NCBI GenBank assembly: GCA_015657435.1
Contig: JADLKH010000005.1
Location: forward strand, 190,314 to 195,646
Length of the DNA stretch: 5,333 nt
Direction of reading: 5' to 3'
Source of the DNA: Synergistales bacterium
GTDB lineage: Bacteria; Synergistota; Synergistia; Synergistales; 79-D21
Positions 1-4,953 of this stretch are shown one piece after another (position 1 is the first letter of the stretch; each line of letters starts with the position of its first letter). The notes under the pieces were generated by a model that was not told the origin of the DNA, made no database searches, and worked only from the letters and a program-made list of their open reading frames with translations. The position numbers and the translations under genes were made by a program.

Positions 1-1
1 G

Positions 2-508
2 ATGGAGATGGACATGCTGTTCAACAGCGGAATCCTGACGGGAGAGCGGCCGGGAGCGGTGAAGCCGCCGCAGGAGCTGTGGGAGACGAAGCAGAACGGT
101 CTGGTGATCATCGAGTGTCCGCAGAGGATTCCGTGCAATCCGTGCCACACGAGCTGTCCGACGGGAGCGGTGCTGCCGTTCGAGGACATCAACGACACGC
201 CGCGGATCGACTATTCGAAGTGCACGGGGTGCACGATGTGCGTGGCGAAGTGTCCGGGGCTGGCGTGCTTCGTGGTGGACCTGACGTACGGAGGGGCCGA
301 CGAGGCGCTGATGAAGCTGCCGTACGAGATGCTGCCGGTGCCTGAAGTGGGAGCCGAGGTGGACTGCCTGAACCGTAGCGGAGAAGCGGTGTCGAAGGGG
401 AAGGTCGTCCGAGTGATGGAACCGTGGAAGGACAAGACGCTGGTTGTCCACGTATCGGTGCCGAAGGCGCTGGTGATGGACATCCGTGCCATCAGGGTGG
501 TGAAGTAG
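2..508 (+). CDS. Ferredoxin-like [4Fe-4S] electron-transfer subunit of a multi-subunit FAD amine/amino-acid dehydrogenase (PdhF-like)
   Basis: Small iron-sulfur protein of up to 168 aa, expected to carry electrons within a soluble dehydrogenase complex. Two cysteine groups are visible. C39, C45, C48 and C52 have spacing C-x5-C-x2-C-x3-C-P, and C74, C77, C80 and C84 form a classical CxxCxxCxxxCP motif. C89 and C122 are extra. This supports two [4Fe-4S] clusters, the first with a longer gap after its first cysteine. About 80 residues follow the clusters with no motif I recognise. The gene ends 2 bases before the [2Fe-2S] gene, and the FAD subunit follows, matching the F-X-B order of pdhAFXB-type L-proline dehydrogenases. 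The start is uncertain. ATG at 2 is at the window edge, so the true start could lie upstream. ATG at 14 has GGAG six bases before it (4-7) and would give 164 aa. Codon use is strikingly G-ending, unlike all downstream genes. The iron-sulfur role is secure; the subunit assignment rests on context. Confidence 0.85.
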   Translation: MEMDMLFNSGILTGERPGAVKPPQELWETKQNGLVIIECPQRIPCNPCHTSCPTGAVLPFEDINDTPRIDYSKCTGCTMCVAKCPGLACFVVDLTYGGADEALMKLPYEMLPVPEVGAEVDCLNRSGEAVSKGKVVRVMEPWKDKTLVVHVSVPKALVMDIRAIRVVK

Positions 509-510
509 GC

Positions 511-792
511 ATGGAAGACAAGAGCAAGGACATCATCGTCTGCCGTTGCGAGGAAGTGACCATGGGCGAGGTGCGGGAATGGATCGCGAAGGGTTACGAC
601 ACCTTCGACGAGCTGAAGCGCCTGCTCCGTGTGGGAATGGGCCCGTGCCAGGGGCGCGGCTGCCGCGAGATCATCATGCGCGAGATCGCCAGGGGCACCG
701 GCCGTCCGATGGCCTCTGTGGACCCGGGGACTTTCCGGCCCCCCGTGAAGCCCGTCAAGCTCGGCGTCCTGGCCAAGGGAGGAGACAACTGA
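511..792 (+). CDS. BFD-like [2Fe-2S]-binding subunit of the dehydrogenase (PdhX-like)
   Basis: Protein of 93 aa with the four-cysteine signature of the BFD-like [2Fe-2S] domain: C11-x-C13 in VCRCEEV near the N-terminus, and C46-x4-C51 in GPCQGRGC, separated by a short helical region (about residues 17-41). The tail carries RPPVKPV (about residues 76-82), a proline-rich ending I associate with the same domain in HcnA, OoxA and sarcosine oxidase alpha-type proteins, where the module is fused to a larger flavoprotein. Here it stands alone, as in the PdhX subunit of archaeal proline dehydrogenases. It probably relays electrons between the FAD subunit and the other cofactors. ATG at 511 follows the previous stop by 2 bases with only a weak GTAGG upstream, so translation is probably coupled. 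Its TGA overlaps the next ATG by one base (TGATG). An upstream in-frame start at 424 would lie wholly inside the previous gene and add no conserved sequence, so it was not chosen. Confidence 0.87.
   Translation: MEDKSKDIIVCRCEEVTMGEVREWIAKGYDTFDELKRLLRVGMGPCQGRGCREIIMREIARGTGRPMASVDPGTFRPPVKPVKLGVLAKGGDN
775..784 (+). promoter_or_regulatory. Strong Shine-Dalgarno site for the FAD subunit gene
   Basis: AAGGGAGGAG lies inside the end of the [2Fe-2S] gene, seven bases before the ATG at 792. It fixes that start, places it at a TGATG stop-start overlap, and argues against any longer upstream start in the same frame. Confidence 0.75.
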
Positions 793-1943
793 TGACCTGG
801 AAAACGACGGCCGAGGCGGTTGTCATAGGCGGCGGCATCAACGGAGCCTCCGTCGCCTACAACCTCGCGAAGCTTGGCATGAAGGATGTTGTGGTCGTTG
901 AGAAGAACACCGTCTGCTCGGGGTCGACCGGCCGCTGCGGAGCCGGAATTCGGGCTCAGTGGGGAACCGAAATGAACTGCCGGTTCGGCCTGGCTTGCGT
1001 CGAGAAGTTCGAGCAGCTTTCCGACGAGCTCGGGATGGATGTCGGCCTGAATCAGAGCGGTTATCTCATGGTCGCCTACCAGGACCATGAGTATGAGCAG
1101 CTTCAGAAGAACGTCGCTCTGCAGAATTCCCTGGGATACATGACCAAGATCGTCTCCAGAGAGGAAGCGAAGGAAATCTGCCCCGGCGTTGCCGTGGACG
1201 ACGCCGTCGGATTCACATTCAATCAGCGTGACGGGCATGCAGATCCCTTCCTGACGACCTTTGCCTACCAGGAAGCCGGCAAGCGTATGGGCGTGACGTT
1301 CCATAAACATACGGAAGTGACCGGGGTCAAGGTACACAACGGAAAAGCCGCGGGCGTCGTGACGACGCGCGGTGAAATCGACGCGCCGATCGTCATCAAT
1401 GCGGCCGGACCGTATTCCCAGTTCGTCGCCAAGATGGCGGGCGTCGACATTCCCAACTACTCCGAGCGTCATGAAATCATCATCACAGAGCCCGTTGAAC
1501 CAGGCGTCTGCCCCCCGATGCTCATGAGCTTCTCCGGAAACTATTACCTCCAGCAGCGCCCGCACGGATCGATCATCGGCGGTTGCAGCCCCGAAGGACA
1601 CCCTGCCGACTACACGCTGGGAGCCACCTGGGATTTTCTCGAACACATGTCCCGCGTCTTCACCAAACTTCTTCCAAGAGCCAAAGGCATCCGGGTTGTC
1701 CGTCAATGGTCGGGGCTTTACAACATGACTCCCGACCGTCAGCCGATCATTTGCGAAACGGACAACGTCAAAGGATTCTTCCTCTCATGCGGGTACTCCG
1801 GTCACGGCTTCATGTTCGGGCCGGTTACCGGAGAAGCCCTTGCACAACACATCGTCCTGGGTAAATCGGACATTCCGATCGACATGCTCCATTATCGCCG
1901 TTTTGCCGAAGGCAAGCTGCTGATCGAGCCCGCCGTCGTCTAA
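792..1943 (+). CDS. FAD-dependent DAO-family oxidoreductase, catalytic (beta) subunit of an amine/amino-acid dehydrogenase
   Basis: Protein of 383 aa, the usual size for beta subunits of sarcosine oxidase and archaeal L-proline dehydrogenase. The N-terminal Rossmann FAD-binding motif is GGGING (13-18), with the ribose-binding acidic residue E37 at the end of beta-2 in VVVVEKN. STGRCGAGIRAQWG (45-58) fits the flavin-contacting loop of this family. Further family landmarks are GHADPF (148-153), INAAGPYS (202-209), QWSGLYNMTPDRQPII (305-320) and the C-terminal flavin-binding GYSGHGFMFGP (334-344). There is no signal peptide or membrane segment, so it should be cytoplasmic. By family it oxidises a C-N bond of a secondary amine or amino acid (proline, hydroxyproline, sarcosine or opine are all possible) and passes electrons to the partner iron-sulfur subunits encoded just upstream. 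GHADPF does not look like the site of the covalent flavin histidine in SoxB, which weakly disfavours classical sarcosine oxidase. It is the last gene of its operon. The fold and FAD use are certain; the substrate is not. Confidence 0.92.
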   Translation: MTWKTTAEAVVIGGGINGASVAYNLAKLGMKDVVVVEKNTVCSGSTGRCGAGIRAQWGTEMNCRFGLACVEKFEQLSDELGMDVGLNQSGYLMVAYQDHEYEQLQKNVALQNSLGYMTKIVSREEAKEICPGVAVDDAVGFTFNQRDGHADPFLTTFAYQEAGKRMGVTFHKHTEVTGVKVHNGKAAGVVTTRGEIDAPIVINAAGPYSQFVAKMAGVDIPNYSERHEIIITEPVEPGVCPPMLMSFSGNYYLQQRPHGSIIGGCSPEGHPADYTLGATWDFLEHMSRVFTKLLPRAKGIRVVRQWSGLYNMTPDRQPIICETDNVKGFFLSCGYSGHGFMFGPVTGEALAQHIVLGKSDIPIDMLHYRRFAEGKLLIEPAVV

Positions 1944-1974
1944 AACGGAGCATCGTAGAAAAATCCGCTCGGTC

Positions 1975-2008
1975 AATCGAGGGGATAGCTAAAGCTATCC
2001 CCTCGATT
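1975..2008 (+). terminator. Perfect 16-base inverted repeat, probable transcription terminator of the dehydrogenase operon
   Basis: The arms at 1975-1990 and 1993-2008 are exact reverse complements, AATCGAGGGGATAGCT and its complement. In practice this gives a 15-bp stem with a TAAA loop. It starts 31 bases after the dehydrogenase stop codon and before the candidate promoters of the next operon, where a terminator is expected. The U-tract is poor: TTTGTG follows on the + strand, and an A7 run comes slightly later. On the other strand a run of five T lies about ten bases beyond the stem. Factor-assisted termination or transcript 3'-end protection is therefore also possible. Confidence 0.65.
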
Positions 2009-2039
2009 TGTGAAAAAAACGACCTTAGGTTCGTCAAAG

Positions 2040-2068
2040 ATGACGCATTGTAAAGCAATATTCATAAT
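2040..2068 (+). promoter_or_regulatory. Candidate upstream sigma-70-like promoter for the 2-oxoacid oxidoreductase operon
   Basis: ATGACG (2040-2045, four of six matches to TTGACA) is separated by exactly 17 bases from CATAAT (2063-2068, five of six matches to TATAAT). It lies in the AT-rich gap between the inverted repeat and korD. Transcription would start near 2075 and give a leader of about 105 bases. Consensus matching by eye only. Confidence 0.4.
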
Positions 2069-2086
2069 AAAGAACTCTATTTAGGG

Positions 2087-2115
2087 TTGTTTATCGTTTT
2101 CCGGAATGTCATAAT
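2087..2115 (+). promoter_or_regulatory. Candidate downstream sigma-70-like promoter for the 2-oxoacid oxidoreductase operon
   Basis: TTGTTT (2087-2092, three of six -35 matches) and CATAAT (2110-2115, five of six -10 matches) have the ideal 17-base spacer. The start would be near 2122, leaving a leader of nearly 60 bases before korD. It has the same -10 hexamer as the upstream candidate, 47 bases further on. Either one or both may be used. Confidence 0.35.
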
Positions 2116-2162
2116 CGGTGCGAACGGGTTCTAAAATCGAAGGAACTCGGATTTGTGCTGTT

Positions 2163-2170
2163 GGGGGAGG
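2163..2170 (+). promoter_or_regulatory. Shine-Dalgarno site that decides the TTG start of korD
   Basis: GGGGGAGG ends nine bases before TTG at 2180 and directly abuts the GTG at 2171. A ribosome binding site cannot serve a start codon with no spacer, so this site selects TTG 2180, giving a protein beginning MAKKFDV. Confidence 0.6.
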
Positions 2171-2179
2171 GTGAATTGG

Positions 2180-2389
2180 TTGGCTAAGAAGTTCGACGTC
2201 ACAATCAACAAGGCCTGGTGCAAAGGCTGCGGGCTGTGTATTGCCATCTGCCCGAAGAAGGTTCTCGAGCTTGATTCGAAGGCCAAATGCGAGCCTGTCC
2301 GCATGGACGACTGCATCGGCTGCCGCCAGTGCGAGAACATTTGCCCGGATATGGCCATCACCGTAAAGGAGCGTGTGGAGAATGCCTAA
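2180..2389 (+). CDS. korD: 2-oxoacid:ferredoxin oxidoreductase, delta (ferredoxin-type) subunit
   Basis: Protein of 69 aa with two complete CxxCxxCxxxCP motifs: C14, C17, C20 and C24, then C45, C48, C51 and C55. It therefore binds two [4Fe-4S] clusters in the standard bacterial ferredoxin fold. C37 is an additional cysteine between them. In four-subunit 2-oxoacid oxidoreductases this subunit takes electrons from the beta-subunit cluster and delivers them to external ferredoxin. It is first in the operon and overlaps korA by 8 bases. The order delta-alpha-beta-gamma is that of korDABC clusters. The start is taken as TTG 2180 from the ribosome binding site spacing. GTG 2171 would add three residues (MNW) but has no spacer, and TTG 2153 would add nine residues unlike the family N-terminus. 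The function is secure; the exact start is moderately sure. Confidence 0.9.
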   Translation: MAKKFDVTINKAWCKGCGLCIAICPKKVLELDSKAKCEPVRMDDCIGCRQCENICPDMAITVKERVENA

Positions 2390-3518
2390 GAAGCTGGCTT
2401 TCTGGCAGGGGAACATGGCCATTGCCATGGGCGGAATCGCCGCGGGCTGCCGCTTTTTCGGCGGTTACCCCATCACCCCGTCCTCGGAGATCGCCGAGGT
2501 GATGGCGGAGGAGTTGCCGAAGCTGAATGGCCGCTTCATCCAGATGGAAGACGAGATCGGAGGAATCGCGGCAACCATCGGCGCCTCGATTGCAGGCTAC
2601 AAGGCCATGACCGCCACCTCCGGCCCGGGTTTTTCGCTCAAGCAGGAAAATCTCGGCTTGGCCTACATGGCGGAAATTCCCATCGTCCTGATCGACGTCA
2701 TGCGGGGCGGGCCTTCCACAGGTTTGCCGACCCGCGTCTCGCAACAGGACGTCATGCAGGCGCGATGGGGGACCCATGGCGACCACGGCACGATCGCCTA
2801 CGCTCCTTCATCCGTGCAGGAGTGCTTTGAGCTGACGATCGAGGCCTTCAACATGGCCGAGCGATTCAGGCAACCGGTACTGATCATGAGCGACGAAGTC
2901 ATCGGCCATATGCGCGAGAAGGTCGTCATTCCCGAGCCCGGATCCTACCCGATCATCGACCGCAAAAAACCTAAGGTTTCACCTGAAGAGTTCATTCCCT
3001 ACCTGGCCGATCCCGAAGACGACGTGCCGCCGATGGCCTCGTTCGGAGACGGCTACCGTTGGCACGTTACCGGACTGACCCATAACGACTGGGGTTTTCC
3101 GACAAACGAACCCGCCGAAATCGGGAAGAAGCATCTTCGCCTCGTCAGAAAAATCGACCGGTTCCGCGACGATATCGTCAAGTATGACCTGGAACAAACC
3201 GAGGACGCGGAGATCCTCGTCGTTTCCTATGGCTGCGTCGCCCGATCGGCTGTCCGGGCAGTCCGTGAAGCCCGCGCGAAGGGGATCAAAGTCGGACATT
3301 TCCGGCCGATCACCATCTGGCCGTTCCCCGATAAGGAACTGATCCTCGCGGCGAGCAAAGCGAAGAAAGTCATCGTCCCGGAACTGAACTGCGGTCAAAT
3401 GGTTTCAGAGGTCAGGATCGCTCTGGGAGCGAAAGCGGAAATCATCCCCAGCAACCTCGTCAACGGCGAAATCCTCCGCCCGCACGAAATTCTCGCAACG
3501 ATCGAGGAGGTGGCCTAA
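2382..3518 (+). CDS. korA: 2-oxoacid (probably 2-oxoglutarate):ferredoxin oxidoreductase, alpha subunit
   Basis: Protein of 378 aa that holds the pyrimidine-binding part of the thiamine diphosphate (TPP) site and the transketolase C-terminal-like domain. Signatures in order are GGYPITPSSEI (27-37), QMEDEIGGIAA (54-64) with the acidic residue expected to activate TPP, SGPGFSLKQENLGLA (80-94), RGGPSTGLPTRVSQQD (108-123), and the C-terminal GHFRPITIWPFP (305-316). The segment GDGYRWHVTGLTHNDWGFP (222-240) is, to my knowledge, more typical of KorA than of VorB or PorA, supporting 2-oxoglutarate as substrate. The complex converts a 2-oxoacid and CoA to acyl-CoA and CO2 with reduction of ferredoxin in the cytoplasm. 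ATG 2382 overlaps korD; AAAGGAG (2365-2371) lies ten bases upstream. GTG 2373 is in frame but has no room for that site. The family is certain; a branched-chain or other 2-oxoacid remains possible. Confidence 0.92.
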   Translation: MPKKLAFWQGNMAIAMGGIAAGCRFFGGYPITPSSEIAEVMAEELPKLNGRFIQMEDEIGGIAATIGASIAGYKAMTATSGPGFSLKQENLGLAYMAEIPIVLIDVMRGGPSTGLPTRVSQQDVMQARWGTHGDHGTIAYAPSSVQECFELTIEAFNMAERFRQPVLIMSDEVIGHMREKVVIPEPGSYPIIDRKKPKVSPEEFIPYLADPEDDVPPMASFGDGYRWHVTGLTHNDWGFPTNEPAEIGKKHLRLVRKIDRFRDDIVKYDLEQTEDAEILVVSYGCVARSAVRAVREARAKGIKVGHFRPITIWPFPDKELILAASKAKKVIVPELNCGQMVSEVRIALGAKAEIIPSNLVNGEILRPHEILATIEEVA

Positions 3519-3520
3519 CC

Positions 3521-4336
3521 ATGCCACGCGAAGAAGTCAAGCCTTGGCTGCGGACCCGCTTCTTCCCCCATATCTGGTGCCCGGGATGCGGGCACGGGAT
3601 TATTCTGCACGCGATCCTGAGATCTCTGATTGATCTCGGAAAGACCCGTGAAGAAACTGTCATCGCTTCCGGTATCGGCTGTTCAAGCCGCATGCCCGGT
3701 TACATCAACGCCAACACCGTCCACACGACCCATGGACGTTCGCTCGGCTTCGCCACCGGCATCAAGCTCGCCAATCCCGAACTCACCGTGGTCGACGTGA
3801 TGGGTGACGGAGACTGCACCGCCATCGGAGGCAACCATTTTATCCATGCCTGCCGGCGCAATATCGATATCACCGCGATCGTCATGAACAACAACATCTA
3901 CGGTATGACAGGCGGACAGGCTTCCCCGACCACGCCGGTCGGCGCAAGGGCTACCACCGCCCCCTACGGAGCCATCGATACGCCTTTCGACATCTGCAGA
4001 CTCGCCGAAGGGGCCGGCGCCTCCTACGTCGCCAGGGCAACCATCGCCCAGCCGGCCCTCTGTGAGCAGTACATCAAGAAAGGCATTCAGAAGAAGGGCT
4101 TTTCCGTTGTGGAAATCATCACCCATTGCCACACTCAGTTCGGCCGTAAGAACAAACGCCCGAATCCCGTCGACAACCTCAACTTCTTCAAGGACAATTC
4201 CGTTCCGAAGGCAAAAGCCAAGGAAATGACGGAGGAAGAGAAGAAGGGCAAGATCATCATCGGAGAGTTTGTCGACCGGGAGGCCCAGGAATACACCGAG
4301 GCCTATCTCAAACTGATTGAGCGGGTTAGGGGGTAG
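3521..4336 (+). CDS. korB: 2-oxoacid (probably 2-oxoglutarate):ferredoxin oxidoreductase, beta subunit
   Basis: Protein of 271 aa, the TPP-diphosphate and [4Fe-4S] subunit. The N-terminal WCPGCGHG (19-26) supplies C20 and C23, GIGCSS (51-56) supplies C54, and C203 in THCHTQFGRKN (201-211) sits where the family has its fourth cluster ligand. The TPP/Mg site is complete: GDGD (95-98) followed by NNNIYGMTGGQ (123-133). HTTHGRSLGFATGIK (68-82) is also a family signature. It works with the alpha subunit on the 2-oxoacid and passes electrons through its cluster to the delta subunit. ATG 3521 lies 2 bases after the korA stop, with GAGGAGG at 3504-3510 as ribosome binding site. The gamma subunit starts 5 bases after its stop. 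The C-terminal 50 or so residues, rich in Lys and Glu, are the usual KorB tail. Nothing is missing or broken. Confidence 0.93.
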   Translation: MPREEVKPWLRTRFFPHIWCPGCGHGIILHAILRSLIDLGKTREETVIASGIGCSSRMPGYINANTVHTTHGRSLGFATGIKLANPELTVVDVMGDGDCTAIGGNHFIHACRRNIDITAIVMNNNIYGMTGGQASPTTPVGARATTAPYGAIDTPFDICRLAEGAGASYVARATIAQPALCEQYIKKGIQKKGFSVVEIITHCHTQFGRKNKRPNPVDNLNFFKDNSVPKAKAKEMTEEEKKGKIIIGEFVDREAQEYTEAYLKLIERVRG

Positions 4337-4341
4337 GTTCC

Positions 4342-4896
4342 ATGAGTGAGCGTTTTGAAATTCGTTTTGCCGGGTCCGGAGGACAGGGAGTCATCCTCGC
4401 CGCGGTGGTGACCGGAGAAGCCGCTGCCCTATACGAAAACGTCTATGCCGTCCAGAGTCAGGCTTATGGCCCGGAAGCCCGCGGAGGGGCGTCCAAATCC
4501 GAGGTCGTCATTTCTCACGGCGAAATCGACTATCCAAAGGCAACCCGTCCGGACCTTCAGGTCATCCTGACGCAGAAAGCCTGCGAAGAGTATGCCCACG
4601 ACACGAAGCCGGGGGGTACCGTTATCCTCGACGACTTTTACGTATCCGAACAGCCCAGCCTCAACGCGGAAATTTTCATGCTTCCCATCGTGAGAACCGC
4701 GAAGGAAAAGCTCGGCAAGGAAATGGTCACCAACATGGTGGCTTTGGGAGCCACGGCGCGGATCCTGGAACTGGCGAAAATCGTCCAGCCGGAATCCGTC
4801 AAGCGCGCGATTCTTGCCCGGGTGCCGAAAGGTACCGAAAAACTCAACGAACAGGCCTTCGAAGAAGGCTACGCCATGATGAAGGAGAAAAAGTAA
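4342..4896 (+). CDS. korC: 2-oxoacid (probably 2-oxoglutarate):ferredoxin oxidoreductase, gamma subunit
   Basis: Protein of 184 aa matching the pyruvate/ketoisovalerate oxidoreductase catalytic gamma domain in both length and motifs: GSGGQGV (11-17) near the N-terminus, QSQAYGPEARGGASKSEVV (38-56), and NMVALGA (131-137). In the family this subunit forms part of the CoA-binding and assembly interface of the alpha-beta-gamma core. Together with the three genes before it, it completes the four-subunit enzyme, so no separate subunit is needed elsewhere. ATG 4342 follows the korB stop by 5 bases, with the G-rich AGGGGG (4328-4333) as ribosome binding site overlapping the korB stop codon. The stop TAA (4894-4896) is itself the first part of a hairpin arm, so the operon ends abruptly in secondary structure. 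Confidence 0.92.
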   Translation: MSERFEIRFAGSGGQGVILAAVVTGEAAALYENVYAVQSQAYGPEARGGASKSEVVISHGEIDYPKATRPDLQVILTQKACEEYAHDTKPGGTVILDDFYVSEQPSLNAEIFMLPIVRTAKEKLGKEMVTNMVALGATARILELAKIVQPESVKRAILARVPKGTEKLNEQAFEEGYAMMKEKK

Positions 4897-4915
4897 TTCT
4901 TTCTCCGAAAGAATT
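4895..4915 (+). other. First of two tandem hairpins after korC
   Basis: AATTCTTTC (4895-4903) and GAAAGAATT (4907-4915) are exact complements with a three-base TCC loop, and the left arm starts within the korC stop codon. A competing 7-bp pairing is possible between GGAGAAA (4884-4890) and TTTCTCC (4900-4906), which would exclude this hairpin. No T-run follows, so it is unlikely to be a terminator by itself. Confidence 0.5.
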
Positions 4916-4920
4916 GCTTC

Positions 4921-4944
4921 GGGGCGGCCCTTGAGGGCCGCCCC
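4921..4944 (+). terminator. GC-rich hairpin, probable terminator of the korDABC operon
   Basis: GGGGCGGCCC (4921-4930), a TTGA loop and GGGCCGCCCC (4935-4944) form a perfect 10-bp, all-GC stem starting 24 bases after the korC stop. The tail GCCATTTTG has only four consecutive T, so intrinsic termination may be partial. The stem ends nine bases before the ATG of the next gene, exactly where its ribosome binding site would normally be. Confidence 0.65.
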
Positions 4945-4953
4945 GCCATTTTG

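Noticed and set aside
546..791. N-terminal extension of the FAD oxidoreductase upstream of 792
   Set aside because: It would read through the [2Fe-2S] gene in another frame and give an Arg- and Pro-rich peptide. The Rossmann motif begins right after ATG 792, which has a strong ribosome binding site.
594..1706. Long open frame on the minus strand (about 370 codons) opposite the FAD oxidoreductase gene
   Set aside because: Its translation shows no recognisable motif, and it lies entirely antisense to well-supported genes with intact FAD and [2Fe-2S] motifs. It is a product of GC-rich codon structure.
2022..2030. ACCTTAGGT, a short palindrome-like site after the inverted repeat
   Set aside because: Arms of only four bases with a single-base centre are expected by chance. 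No second copy was noticed nearby.
1944..2179. Possible riboswitch, tRNA, small RNA or CRISPR repeat in the main intergenic gap
   Set aside because: Apart from the inverted repeat and promoter-like boxes, I saw no cloverleaf, no repeated unit and no conserved riboswitch core. The stem GGGTTC/GAACTC (2126-2131 with 2143-2148) is short and includes a G-U pair.
2081..2428. Minus-strand open frame across the intergenic region and korD
   Set aside because: No motif, antisense to the clear two-cluster ferredoxin, and its 5' part covers only the korA start. Not a gene.
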